Positions 8,349-16,657 of a stretch of DNA of 33,422 bases are shown here, piece by piece. Origin of the DNA: Bacteroidota bacterium (lineage in GTDB: Bacteria; Bacteroidota; Bacteroidia; Chitinophagales; Saprospiraceae); NCBI GenBank assembly GCA_029781095.1, contig JAKOXM010000022.1, positions 1 to 33,422 of the forward strand, read 5' to 3'. The translations under genes and the position numbers were made by a program. Each line of letters starts with the position of its first letter. Within the stretch, counting starts at the first letter, position 1. The notes beneath the pieces were generated by a model that saw only the letters and a list, made by a program, of their open reading frames with translations, ran no database searches and had not been told where the DNA came from.

Positions 8349-9347
8349 TCACTGGCAAGTGCCGCCGGTGAGCACGTATTGCCCGGGCGCCGGGTTGCCG
8401 ACCCGGAATTGGTAGGTTAAGGCGAGGCTTTCCAGTACTTTCTCTAGCGACTGGCTGGTGAGTGGTGCAGTGTGCAGACAACCCCGCATGGCGGTATTCT
8501 GGAGTGTTATTTTTACGTGAAAATGCTTTTCGAGATCGGAAATCACTTCTTCCATGGGCGTGCGAACGAATTCGAGGCCGCCGGTTTGCCAGGCGAGTTC
8601 GTTGAGCGTGGCATTTTTATCGACCACTAATTGTGTCGCTTTCCGGTAATATGTGGCTTTCTGGTGATCGGTCAAAACGACTCCTTTCGGCTGATATTTT
8701 GGGGAAAAGAGCACTTTCCCGGAGCGAACGAAAACATCTGTCTGATTTTGGCCGGAGTCCATCCGAACCCCGAAGCGTGTGCCGAGCACCTTTACGAAGT
8801 CGCCGTTCGGCATGTCGACAAAAAACGGGTGTTCCGGGTCGTGCGCTACTTCAAAATAGGCTTCACCGGTAAGGCTGATATGGCGTTCGCCACCCGAAAA
8901 TCGGGAAGGGTAAGCGATTTTCCCGTTCTGGCGGAGCCACACACGGCTGCCGTCGGGAAGTGTAACAAGCTGTTTTTCTGAATTGGCAGCGACCATCTGC
9001 AAGTTTCCCGGGGCATTGTAACTGTAAAAACCCCATACGGCAGCAAGCACGAGGGCCATTGCTGCGGCAATGCGAAGCAATTGCCCGCTTATCGAAACTT
9101 TTTTAGCGCGTGGCTGTGGCGTGGCATGGATGCGCTGCTGCAATTGGCCGAAAGCGGCATCAAGGTCGGGCTTGAAGGCTTTCTCATACCCACCCGTCTT
9201 GTCCCAAACCTGCCGGAATTGCGCGGCAAACAGCTCGTTGTCGGTTGACCGGGCGAGCCATGCATCCAGCATTGCAGATTCATCCGGTGTGATATCCCCG
9301 GAAATCTGTTTGGCCAGCAGCAATATGTAGTCGTCGTTCGCTTGCAT
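8349..9347 (-). CDS. FecR-family anti-sigma factor
   Basis: This is an inner-membrane anti-sigma regulator of 332 residues from the ATG at 9347. That start is preferred over an upstream codon at 9395 because MQANDDYILLLAKQISGDI is the usual FecR beginning. It has a cytoplasmic sigma-binding N-terminal part (1-80), one membrane helix (about 90-110, LLRIAAAMALVLAAVWGFYS), a periplasmic FecR domain (QLVTLPDGSRVWLRQNGKI, YPSRFSGGERHISLTGEAYF) and a C-terminal DUF4974-like domain (VKITLQNTAMRGCLHTAPL, VLESLALTYQFRV). It lies between the sigma gene and the STN-type receptor, the standard order for cell-surface signalling: the receptor signals through FecR to release the sigma factor. Confidence 0.93.
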   Translation of the reverse strand: MQANDDYILLLAKQISGDITPDESAMLDAWLARSTDNELFAAQFRQVWDKTGGYEKAFKPDLDAAFGQLQQRIHATPQPRAKKVSISGQLLRIAAAMALVLAAVWGFYSYNAPGNLQMVAANSEKQLVTLPDGSRVWLRQNGKIAYPSRFSGGERHISLTGEAYFEVAHDPEHPFFVDMPNGDFVKVLGTRFGVRMDSGQNQTDVFVRSGKVLFSPKYQPKGVVLTDHQKATYYRKATQLVVDKNATLNELAWQTGGLEFVRTPMEEVISDLEKHFHVKITLQNTAMRGCLHTAPLTSQSLEKVLESLALTYQFRVGNPAPGQYVLTGGTCQ

Positions 9348-9413
9348 TGGTTTTCGTTTTTCGCGGGTGTTTTGTTGTAGTCGTATTAAAGACAATAGAA
9401 AGGTCTGATCCCC

Positions 9414-10034
9414 CTATGAAAGCAACCAGAATTTTAGCGCTAAAATGACAACCGGCGACAATTCGGTATGTTGCAGAAGCGCTTGCCGGAGTATTTTCAT
9501 TGCCTTGGTTATTTGATTTTCAATGGTTTTTACGGAAATACCGAGACGTTCGGAAATTTCGCGATGCGACATGTGTTCGAATCGGCTCAGTGAAAAAACG
9601 ACGCGACACTTTTCAGGCAGGGTGTCGATTGCGGCATGCAGCGCTTCTTCGAGGGTGTCCTGCTCGTGTTTGCCTGAAATATCCCGCTCGGCAGTGTCGG
9701 CGGTGTCAGCCATCTTGTGCGGTTCTTCAAATGTAAAACGCCTGTTGCTTTTCAGGTGATTGATTGCCCGGTTGACGGCGGCCCGCCGGAGGTATGCGCG
9801 CAGGGAGGTGTGGATATCAAGGTCGGAACGTTTGCGCCACAGTTCGACAAATACTTCCTGTGCCAAGTCCTGGCAGGTGTCTTCATCCGGCAATATGCGG
9901 TAAACATCGCCCAGCAGAACGGCATAATACCGGTCGAATATGCGGCGCAGGGCGCTTTCATCGCCCGACCGGAGTTGTTGCAACCATTGTTGTTCGGATG
10001 GGTCGGAAATAGGTTCCATATCACCGTCGCTCAA
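9414..10034 (-). CDS. ECF RNA polymerase sigma factor, FecI-like
   Basis: This is a 206-residue sigma-70 family extracytoplasmic-function factor. Region 2 is at about 25-95 (LRRIFDRYYAVLLGDVYRIL, DLAQEVFVELWRKR, LRAYLRRAAVNRAINHLKS). Region 4 is at about 135-190 (ALHAAIDTLPEKCRVVFSLS, HREISERLGISVKTIENQIT). Regions 1.1 and 3 are absent, as expected for ECF factors. It heads a leftward cluster sigma-fecR-receptor-DUF4249 and probably directs transcription of the receptor when the ligand is bound. Upstream on the minus strand a CACCTTTG box near 10060-10067 is one base off the TAnnTTTG consensus. Confidence 0.93.
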   Translation of the reverse strand: MSDGDMEPISDPSEQQWLQQLRSGDESALRRIFDRYYAVLLGDVYRILPDEDTCQDLAQEVFVELWRKRSDLDIHTSLRAYLRRAAVNRAINHLKSNRRFTFEEPHKMADTADTAERDISGKHEQDTLEEALHAAIDTLPEKCRVVFSLSRFEHMSHREISERLGISVKTIENQITKAMKILRQALLQHTELSPVVILALKFWLLS

Positions 10035-10273
10035 AATCCTGAAAAAAATTATTATTCTGCAAAGGTGAAAAAAAATACTGCGTTGCAGAACCTTTAATCA
10101 TCAATTTTATGATTGATAAAACATGATTTTATTCATGCCTTGTTTTTATGTTCGAATGCATTCCCCGCGCATGGCTTTCGGGAAATAAATTTTCTCCCCG
10201 GAATAGGGGATTTTATGTCCGGGCTTGTCATAAGTACACATTGCGACCAAACTAACACAAACTACTGAACGAC
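10035..10273. promoter_or_regulatory. Divergent promoter region, ECF sigma / Crp regulator
   Basis: This 239-bp intergenic region is shared by two divergent regulatory genes. It is AT-rich near 10060-10135. A dyad TCAAT-N6-ATTGA at 10101-10116 resembles a Crp/Fnr-type half-site pair and could be an autoregulatory site for the adjacent Crp-family gene, but the spacing differs from the classical FNR box. No convincing promoter was found on the plus strand. Confidence 0.35.
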
Positions 10274-10960
10274 ATGGACACAAAGATAGCATTACCTGTA
10301 TTGGAGGATAACCCGTTGTTTGTCGTGCTGACCTCTGAAGAACGGATTATTTTGCGACGTGCTGCCACAATCAACACATATTCCAGACATCAGGTTATGT
10401 ACAAGCCCGGTCAACCCGCAAATAAAGTATTTTTTCTTTTGAAGGGGGTTGTGAAAGTCGCCGTACATGCAGAGAAAAAAGACATTATTAAATACGTCGT
10501 GCGGCCCGGCAATCTTCTCGGAGAATCTTGTCTGACAGGAGACGTGTACCGTCGCGATTTTGCATACGCCATGGACGATCAGGTGGAAGTACTGGAAATT
10601 GACGCCAATACCTTGCTGACGATGATGAGGTGCAACTTCGCTTTTGCGCAGTCCTTGCTTCATTTCCTCGGCGAACGGCTTCGCTACACGGAAACACAAC
10701 TGGAAAAAGTGGTGCTCAAGGACTCCAAAAGCCGAATTCTCGAATTTTTGCACCAGATGGGTATCGAACAGGGCAGGCGTGTGGGATTCGAAACGCTGGT
10801 CAAACACAATATGACCCACCAGGATATCGCCGATCTGACAGGCACAAGCCGCCAGATGGTGACCGCGGTGCTGAATCAACTTAAACGATCTAACGTGCTG
10901 TACTTCAACCGGAAAAAGATTCTTTTCCGTGATTTGAACGCACTGCCGATTGCGGTTTGA
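10274..10960 (+). CDS. Crp/Fnr-family transcriptional regulator
   Basis: This 228-residue regulator has an N-terminal cyclic-nucleotide-binding-like beta-barrel (about 20-135: PANKVFFLLKGVVKVAVHA, VVRPGNLLGESCLTGD) and a C-terminal winged HTH (about 155-222: HQDIADLTGTSRQMVTAVLN). The phosphate-binding cassette GESCLTGDVYRRDFAYA lacks the canonical R-S-A signature of cAMP-binding CRP, and there is no N-terminal Cys cluster as in FNR. The effector is therefore unknown. It is a single gene, divergent from the ECF sigma operon and closed by a strong terminator. Confidence 0.92.
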   Translation: MDTKIALPVLEDNPLFVVLTSEERIILRRAATINTYSRHQVMYKPGQPANKVFFLLKGVVKVAVHAEKKDIIKYVVRPGNLLGESCLTGDVYRRDFAYAMDDQVEVLEIDANTLLTMMRCNFAFAQSLLHFLGERLRYTETQLEKVVLKDSKSRILEFLHQMGIEQGRRVGFETLVKHNMTHQDIADLTGTSRQMVTAVLNQLKRSNVLYFNRKKILFRDLNALPIAV

Positions 10961-10995
10961 ATCGTTGTCGCCATTTCGTTAATGTGAGAGAAAAA

Positions 10996-11028
10996 AATGA
11001 CGGGAATGACAAATGACGAAATGACGAA
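10996..11028 (+). repeat. Short degenerate tandem repeat of AATGACGA type
   Basis: Four consecutive imperfect copies of an approximately 8-bp unit (AATGACGG, AATGAC, AATGACGA, AATGACGAA) lie downstream of the Crp-family gene. They could be a microsatellite or regulator half-sites. Nothing else supports a function. Confidence 0.5.
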
Positions 11029-11076
11029 TAAATTTGGTTAACAGTTTTGCTTCATACGATAGAATGGGTTTTGTTC

Positions 11077-11107
11077 AAGCGGTGTGCAATGGCACGCCGC
11101 TTTTTTT
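11077..11107 (+). terminator. Intrinsic terminator after the Crp-family gene
   Basis: An 11-bp stem (AAGCGGTGTGC with GCACGCCGCTT, one G-U pair) and an AATG tetraloop are followed by a run of seven T at 11101-11107. This is a textbook rho-independent terminator, 116 bp past the stop codon. Confidence 0.85.
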
Positions 11108-11223
11108 GTGTCCGAAAGAAGTATGATTTTTGCAGTTTTGTAAAAAATCGCGTTCGATTCAAATGAAAAACTGAATTTTGTGAGCGTATGCATCATCCAA
11201 CTTTCCCGTCAAACAAATCACAC

Positions 11224-13026
11224 ATGACATTGCGATACCTGATACTAGCCTTTCTGTTGGCAGGGCAATTGAGTGCCCAGAACGATTCCCCGCTGCCGCG
11301 GTATCTGACCGCCGAAGAACATTCCCAGTTGCAACAACTGGGTGTGCCCGGCGACTTGCCGTTGTCGGGCATTACCGACCCGCCGGCTGTACCCGTGCGT
11401 ACCATGGCGGAATGGGAAGAATTGCAGGCGCTGCTTGTCACCTGGAACGGCCCTTCGGACTGGCTTGCCATAGTGGCCGAAATTATCCGCGCCGCACGCG
11501 AAGAATGCCGCGTTGTCGTCAACTGCAGCAACCAGGCTACCATAGATGACGCCAAATCAACGCTTGCAGCGGCCGGTGTGGACTTTTCATCCAATGTTGA
11601 ATTCGTGATCGTGCCCAATAACTCGATCTGGGTCCGTGATTACGGCCCCAACTGCGTGTACGCAAATGATGTGGACTCTCTTTACCTCGTCGACTGGAAA
11701 TACAATCGCCCCACGCGGAAAATGGACGACTCCATTGCAACGACAATTGCGCCATACCTCGGCCTGCCTCTTTACCGGACCTTGCTGGCGCCAAATGATC
11801 TGGTAAATACGGGCGGAAATTTCATGTCGGACGGCATGGGCACGGCATTCGCCTCCAAACTCGTTCTGAATGAAAATGCTCCCGGCAATATCTATAATGT
11901 GTCGACCAAGACGGAAACCCAGATCAACGACATTTTTCAAGAATACATGGGTATCGAGCGATTTATCAAGATGACGACGCTACCGTACGACGGCATACAC
12001 CACATCGACATGCACATGAAACTGCTGGATGAGGAGACCCTGCTCGTGGGAAAATACCCGGATAATGAATCGGACGGGCCGCAGATCGAAGCAAATCTGA
12101 GCTATGTGCTGAATAATTTCAAGACCTCGTTCGGTACGCCTTTTAAAGTGGTTCGTGTACCCATGCCCGCTTTCTACGAAAACGGCCAGTATCCGCCTTA
12201 TCCGGGTCAAGGCGCCTTGTACCCGACCTATGCCAACGCCGTTTTTGTCAATAAAACGATCATAATCCCGGTTTACAACAACACTCTCGATACAGCCGCC
12301 ATCGACACATTTCAAAAATACCTGCCCGGCTACCGCGTTTTTCCCATCAACTGCCGCGATATCATAGACGCTGGCGGGGCTGTGCACTGTATCACAAAGG
12401 AAATCGGCGTATCCGACCCGCTCCGCATCATTCACCAGGAATTGCCCTGCATGGACAATACCCTTTGGCCGGGCGGATATCCCGTTTGGGCAAGTATCGC
12501 ACATCGCAGCGGTCTGCAATCCGCAAAGATCCACTATGCTTCCAGCCCGGACGGCCCCTGGCAGGTGGTCGATCTGCCTGTCTATCTTCAGGATGATACC
12601 ACCTGGACGCACAAAGGGATCATACCGCTTCAGCCGGCAAATTCTACGGTCTATTATTACATCGAGGCAACGGCGGTGAATGGTAAAACTTTCACCAGGC
12701 CGATTACCGCCCCCGAAGGATACTGGAAATTTTGCGTGCTGGAAACGACCGGTACCGACGATTTGCCGCGCACCGAGTTGCTTGATATCTATCCGAACCC
12801 GGCTTCGGCGATCACCGTCATACCGGTTTCCACCACAGGCAAAACAACAGGCAGCATTCGCATATTCAATGCACTGGGGCAACAGGTCGAGTCTGTTTTC
12901 AGCGGAGAATTTCCGGCAGGAAAATCCAGCTATTTCATCGACGCAAATCGCTACGTCTCCGGCACCTATTTTGTCGAGCTCCAAACCGGCAGTCAGATCA
13001 TGTTGAAAAAACTGGTGATCCAGTAG
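11224..13026 (+). CDS. Secreted peptidylarginine deiminase-like enzyme with T9SS tail
   Basis: From the ATG at 11224 (chosen because a signal peptide MTLRYLILAFLLAGQLSAQ follows directly; an earlier ATG lies at 11188) the protein has 600 residues. It belongs to the agmatine deiminase / Porphyromonas-type peptidylarginine deiminase family, which hydrolyses a guanidino group to citrulline or carbamoyl product plus ammonia. Visible active-site elements are Asp139 (WVRDYGP), YNRPTRKMDD, NTGGNFMSDG, His260 and Asp262 (HHIDMHMK) and the nucleophile Cys389 (GGAVHCITKEI). An Ig-like segment (about 420-515) and an 82-residue T9SS sorting domain follow (LLDIYPNPASAITVIP, ending MLKKLVIQ). Export across the outer membrane suggests it acts on external proteins or peptides, as P. 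gingivalis PPAD does, rather than on cytosolic agmatine. Substrate preference is not proven. Confidence 0.88.
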   Translation: MTLRYLILAFLLAGQLSAQNDSPLPRYLTAEEHSQLQQLGVPGDLPLSGITDPPAVPVRTMAEWEELQALLVTWNGPSDWLAIVAEIIRAAREECRVVVNCSNQATIDDAKSTLAAAGVDFSSNVEFVIVPNNSIWVRDYGPNCVYANDVDSLYLVDWKYNRPTRKMDDSIATTIAPYLGLPLYRTLLAPNDLVNTGGNFMSDGMGTAFASKLVLNENAPGNIYNVSTKTETQINDIFQEYMGIERFIKMTTLPYDGIHHIDMHMKLLDEETLLVGKYPDNESDGPQIEANLSYVLNNFKTSFGTPFKVVRVPMPAFYENGQYPPYPGQGALYPTYANAVFVNKTIIIPVYNNTLDTAAIDTFQKYLPGYRVFPINCRDIIDAGGAVHCITKEIGVSDPLRIIHQELPCMDNTLWPGGYPVWASIAHRSGLQSAKIHYASSPDGPWQVVDLPVYLQDDTTWTHKGIIPLQPANSTVYYYIEATAVNGKTFTRPITAPEGYWKFCVLETTGTDDLPRTELLDIYPNPASAITVIPVSTTGKTTGSIRIFNALGQQVESVFSGEFPAGKSSYFIDANRYVSGTYFVELQTGSQIMLKKLVIQ

Positions 13027-13044
13027 CCTGCCGCAAAATAATTG

Positions 13045-13614
13045 ATGGTAATGGAGACATTGTTCGGGCTGGCCGTTCTCGTGTTGATCATTCTGGGATT
13101 GCGATACCGGAAAAAACAAAAAAGAGAATGGCTCAAAGAGGAACGCTTTGATGAAAGCGGGGCATGGATTGATAAACGGGCGGGCGAAAGGGGCACATTC
13201 GGCTCACTGGATGAAGAAAGGGAAGCAGAAAGGCAACGTCAAAGCCGGACCGGCAAGATCGAAGCGCTCGCATGGCTGCTTCAAAACTGGGTATTTGAGC
13301 ATTATCCCGGCTTTCATACATTGGGTGACAAACATATCAGGGAATATCTGGCATTTAACAAAACCCAGGCAACAACATTTATCGGTGTGATCGGTTCTTT
13401 ATTGCAGGGGCAAATGCCCGATGCGCCTGCCCGATTGCCTGAAGAAAACACGCTCAACCTGACCTTGAAAAAGCAGATTCTGAACTTTTCATACGAAGAG
13501 TTCCCCAAATTGCTTGATCACGAACTGGAGGCGATCAAAAGACTGGATCTGATAGCCGGGGACATGACAAATGCCCTGTTCGAACGGATCGAAATGCTTA
13601 AGCAAAAATCATAA
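13045..13614 (+). CDS. Unknown protein with N-terminal membrane anchor
   Basis: This 189-residue protein is not recognised. It has one N-terminal hydrophobic segment (LFGLAVLVLIILGL) followed by a strongly basic stretch (RYRKKQKREW), the layout of an N-out membrane anchor with a cytoplasmic body. The body is charged and helical (DEEREAERQRQSR, NFSYEEFPKLLDHELEAIKR). The start could be ATG 13045 or ATG 13051; TTG at 13042 directly precedes. It begins 18 bp after the deiminase stop on the same strand, so the two may be co-transcribed. No functional link is evident. Confidence 0.65.
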   Translation: MVMETLFGLAVLVLIILGLRYRKKQKREWLKEERFDESGAWIDKRAGERGTFGSLDEEREAERQRQSRTGKIEALAWLLQNWVFEHYPGFHTLGDKHIREYLAFNKTQATTFIGVIGSLLQGQMPDAPARLPEENTLNLTLKKQILNFSYEEFPKLLDHELEAIKRLDLIAGDMTNALFERIEMLKQKS

Positions 13615-13801
13615 ACATGGTGGAGGGAGCGCTTGGCCGTCCGGGGTATCAGGGCCGTGTTAATAGTATCCAAAGAATATTATTTTACCAACTGACCCGG
13701 CTTTACCCTTGAAACAAAATTAAATTTGAGATGTTAATTGCATCACTTACGGTTAATTTTTGAAACCTTTTAAAATTACCTGCGTCTAATTTGAAAAAAA
13801 A

Positions 13802-13833
13802 TTGACAACGGCAGGCTGAAAATCGTACCTTTG
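13802..13833 (+). promoter_or_regulatory. Bacteroidota-type promoter of rpoD
   Basis: A -33 TTG (13802-13804), 21 bp of spacing, and TACCTTTG (13826-13833) match the Bacteroidota housekeeping consensus (TTG/TTTG then TAnnTTTG). It sits 31 bp before the rpoD ATG. The rest of the 250-bp spacer from 13615 shows no gene. Confidence 0.75.
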
Positions 13834-13864
13834 CAGCCGGAAAAAATTCAACATAGCATCTCAC

Positions 13865-14734
13865 ATGAGGCAACTTAAAATTACGAAGTCCATTACCAAT
13901 CGCGAAAGCCAGTCGCTTGAGAAGTATCTGCAGGAAATTGGCAAAGTGGACCTCCTCACCCCCGAAGAAGAAGTAGATTTAGCGAAACGCATCAAACAAG
14001 GCGACCAGATAGCCCTCGAAAAACTCACAAAAGCCAACCTTCGTTTCGTTGTTTCCGTCGCAAAACAATATCAAAATCAGGGACTTAGCCTTTCTGACCT
14101 CATCAATGAGGGCAACCTCGGTCTTATCAAGGCCGCCCAGCGTTTCGACGAAACACGCGGTTTCAAATTCATATCCTATGCCGTTTGGTGGATCCGCCAG
14201 AGCATCCTCCAGGCATTGGCCGAGCAAAGCCGTATCGTTCGTCTGCCACTGAACAAGGTCGGATCGCTCAATAAAATCAACAAGGCATTTTCCGAACTCG
14301 AACAAACCTTCGAGCGTGAACCCAGCCCCGAGGAACTCGCAGAGTTGCTCGAAATCACGACCGACGAGGTGGAAACCACCCTCGGCGTCGCTGCCCGCCA
14401 CGTATCGATGGACGCACCCTTCGTGGAAGGGGAGGATAACTCGTTGCTCGACGTGCTGGAAAACAACTCCATGCCCGGCACCGATACTCACCTCGAATAC
14501 GCCGATTCGCTGCGCCGCGAAATCGAACGTTCGCTCGGCACCCTCACCGACCGCCAGTGCGATGTTATCAAACTGTACTTCGGTATCGGTGTGGAACATC
14601 CGATGTCGCTGGAAGACATCGGTGACAAGTTCGGCCTCACGCGCGAGCGTGTACGCCAGATTAAAGACAAGGCAATCAACAAGTTGCGGGCTACAAGTCG
14701 GAGCAAATTGCTGAAAACTTATTTGGGAGCGTAA
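13865..14734 (+). CDS. rpoD: Primary sigma factor RpoD/SigA (short Bacteroidota type)
   Basis: This 289-residue housekeeping sigma factor starts with the characteristic [20 protein letters not shown]. It contains region 1.2 ([20 protein letters not shown]), region 2 ([57 protein letters not shown]), region 3 ([15 protein letters not shown]) and region 4 with its HTH ([20 protein letters not shown]). Region 1.1 and the long non-conserved region of proteobacterial RpoD are absent, as is usual for this phylum. It directs core transcription from TAnnTTTG-type promoters, several of which are visible in this window. It is monocistronic between its own promoter and a long hairpin. Confidence 0.96.
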   Translation: MRQLKITKSITNRESQSLEKYLQEIGKVDLLTPEEEVDLAKRIKQGDQIALEKLTKANLRFVVSVAKQYQNQGLSLSDLINEGNLGLIKAAQRFDETRGFKFISYAVWWIRQSILQALAEQSRIVRLPLNKVGSLNKINKAFSELEQTFEREPSPEELAELLEITTDEVETTLGVAARHVSMDAPFVEGEDNSLLDVLENNSMPGTDTHLEYADSLRREIERSLGTLTDRQCDVIKLYFGIGVEHPMSLEDIGDKFGLTRERVRQIKDKAINKLRATSRSKLLKTYLGA

Positions 14735-14755
14735 GTACGGCTTCCATCGCGGGTG

Positions 14756-14831
14756 TGGCATAAAAATCAGAGCCCCCTTACATCAGCAAATCACAGTTTG
14801 CTGATGTAAGGGGGCTCTGATTTTTATGCCA
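14756..14831. terminator. Perfect 35-bp hairpin, likely bidirectional terminator
   Basis: The arms 14756-14790 and 14797-14831 are exact reverse complements (35 bp) around a 6-nt loop TCACAG. The inner part is GC-containing (AGCCCCCTTACATCAGC) and the outer part carries AAAAAT / ATTTTT, so each strand reads a hairpin leading into a T-run. It lies in the convergent space between rpoD (stop 14734) and metZ (stop 14839). Bidirectional termination is the simplest reading. The stem is much longer than a usual intrinsic terminator. Confidence 0.8.
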
Positions 14832-14838
14832 GAACTGA

Positions 14839-16041
14839 CTAAGAGCGTTCCGACCGCCCCAGTGCCTGTTCCACATCCCGTACAATATCGGCCACCGTCT
14901 CAAGTCCCACCGAAATGCGCACCAGCCCCGGTGTAATGCCCACCGCCTGCCGTTCCTCCTCGCTCAGTTTGGAGTGGGTTGTTGAGGCCGGATGCGAGGC
15001 GATACTGCGGCTGTCGCCAAGGTTGTTGGTCAAGGATATCATTTTCAAGGCATTGAGGAAACGCCGGCCGCGATCCAGCCCGCCTTTTACTTCAAAGGTA
15101 ACAATGCCGCCGCCGTTGCTCATTTGTCTGCGTGCGACGTCGTGCTGCGGGTGGCTCTCGAGAAACGGATATTTTACGCGGGCGACATGCAGGTTTCGCT
15201 CCAGCGCCTGCGCCAGCTGGAGAGCATTTTCAGCGTGTTTGTCCATCCGGAGATGCAGGGTTTCGAGGCTTTTGCTCAACACCCATGCATTAAACGGGCT
15301 GAGCGAAGGGCCGGTATTCCGTATCATCAGATAAACCGGACGGATCAACTCTTCGCGACCCACCACGACACCGCCCAGCACACGCCCCTGACCGTCCATG
15401 AATTTGGTAGCGGAATGAATCACGAGGTCGGCTCCGTAGCGGACGGGCTGTTGTACGGCAGGTGTTGCGAAGCAATTGTCGACGACAAATAAAATATCAT
15501 GCCTCCGGCATATTTCACCCACATACGCCAGGTCGATGATGTCGAGGCCGGGATTGGAAGGCGTTTCCAGGTACAACATCTTTGTGTTGGGCAGTATGAG
15601 TGCCTCGATGCTTTCAGGCCTGTTCATATCGAAATAGGTATATCCGATGCCCCATTTCGGCAGGTATTTGGTCAGGATCGTGTGCGTCGATCCGAATACC
15701 GCCGATGCTGAAAGTATGTGGTCGCCTTGATTCAGGAAGGTCATGAAGGTGGAAAAAACCGCCGCCATGCCTGTTGCCGTAGCCACGCCGTCTTCGGCGC
15801 CTTCGAGTGCGCAGACCTTTCCGACAAACTCATCGACCGTCGGATTGGAAAAACGGCTGTATATGTTCACGTCGAGGCTGTCGTCGGAAAATGCCGCAGC
15901 CATGTCTTCCGCAGAGTCGTAAACAAAACTCGAGGTCAGAAAGAGTGGGGTAGCGTGCTCCTTTTCAGCCGTGCGACGGCGCTGGAGGCGAATGGCGAGT
16001 GTTTCGGGGCCATATTCCGGAAGGGACTGGTTATCAGACAT
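14839..16041 (-). CDS. metZ: O-succinylhomoserine sulfhydrylase-type PLP enzyme (Cys/Met metabolism)
   Basis: This 400-residue enzyme belongs to the gamma-family of PLP-dependent trans-sulfuration enzymes. PLP-site motifs are Y61-S-R63 (IYSRFSNPTVDEF), GMAAVF at about 91, VVDNCFATP at about 187 and the Schiff-base Lys213 in HSATKFMDGQGRVLGG. The FMDGQGR continuation is characteristic of the MetZ branch, which makes homocysteine directly from O-succinylhomoserine and sulfide. Related cystathionine gamma-synthase or methionine gamma-lyase cannot be excluded by sequence reading alone. It starts 24 bp after the osmC gene, so the two form an operon. Confidence 0.88.
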   Translation of the reverse strand: MSDNQSLPEYGPETLAIRLQRRRTAEKEHATPLFLTSSFVYDSAEDMAAAFSDDSLDVNIYSRFSNPTVDEFVGKVCALEGAEDGVATATGMAAVFSTFMTFLNQGDHILSASAVFGSTHTILTKYLPKWGIGYTYFDMNRPESIEALILPNTKMLYLETPSNPGLDIIDLAYVGEICRRHDILFVVDNCFATPAVQQPVRYGADLVIHSATKFMDGQGRVLGGVVVGREELIRPVYLMIRNTGPSLSPFNAWVLSKSLETLHLRMDKHAENALQLAQALERNLHVARVKYPFLESHPQHDVARRQMSNGGGIVTFEVKGGLDRGRRFLNALKMISLTNNLGDSRSIASHPASTTHSKLSEEERQAVGITPGLVRISVGLETVADIVRDVEQALGRSERS

Positions 16042-16065
16042 GTATCTTTTGTTTCAGTGGAATGA

Positions 16066-16488
16066 TCAGTCGGTTTCAACCCGGACTTCCCAGCTGAGCT
16101 CGGTGCCGGACCGGCGCAGTGTTTCGGTAGCGCTGCAATATTTCTCCATGGACAACCGCACCGCATATTCGGCTTTGGACTTGTCCACCTTGCCTGAAAA
16201 CCTGAAGACGAGATGGGCTTTTTCCCACAGCGAGGGCTCCTTGCCGGGCTCGCGTTCGGCATCTATATCTATGTTGAAACCGGCTACCTGCTGACGTTGC
16301 TTTTTCAATATCATCAGAATATCTGACGCTGCGCAGCCGCCCATACCCATGATGAGCAATTGCATCGGCCTGATTCCTGTTGCGGCGCCGCCGGCAATTT
16401 CCGGCAAGTATATGGTAACTTCATTGCCTTTTTCATCGGTAGCGATGGTGTGCAGGGCATCGGCCGACCGGCGTAGTTCTATCTTCAT
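16066..16488 (-). CDS. OsmC/Ohr-family thiol peroxidase-like protein
   Basis: This is a 140-residue OsmC-fold protein with the two conserved redox cysteines: Cys52 in MGMGGCAASDILMIL and Cys118 in MEKYCSATETL. These are the peroxidatic and resolving positions of OsmC/Ohr proteins, which reduce organic hydroperoxides in the cytoplasm. It resembles the YhfA-like subgroup more than Ohr, and substrates of that subgroup are poorly known. It is the first gene of a two-gene minus-strand unit with metZ, which would link thiol redox protection to sulfur amino acid synthesis (inference). Confidence 0.88.
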   Translation of the reverse strand: MKIELRRSADALHTIATDEKGNEVTIYLPEIAGGAATGIRPMQLLIMGMGGCAASDILMILKKQRQQVAGFNIDIDAEREPGKEPSLWEKAHLVFRFSGKVDKSKAEYAVRLSMEKYCSATETLRRSGTELSWEVRVETD

Positions 16489-16657
16489 GTCAATTGCAGT
16501 GTGGATCGTTAAAACACAGCCGCAATACTATCCATTTTTCACCTGAAATACGCAACAGCTACGGGCATGAATCGGAACATGTCACGCCGCGAACACGGGA
16601 AGCAGGCTGGAAAGAAACTGCTCTGGCCAACAAAAAGTACCGGTACCGCAAGAGCGC

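Noticed and set aside
4609-10034. SusCD polysaccharide utilisation locus
   Set aside because: The receptor lacks a SusD partner and no glycoside hydrolase, lyase or sulfatase gene is adjacent; the DUF4249 pairing fits better.
10101-10116. FNR/CRP box
   Set aside because: The dyad TCAAT-N6-ATTGA does not match the TTGAT-N4-ATCAA spacing, so it is kept only as a note in the intergenic region.
11980-13119. 379-codon open frame on the minus strand
   Set aside because: It is antisense to the deiminase gene, with no domain or signal peptide; such long shadows arise from codon bias.
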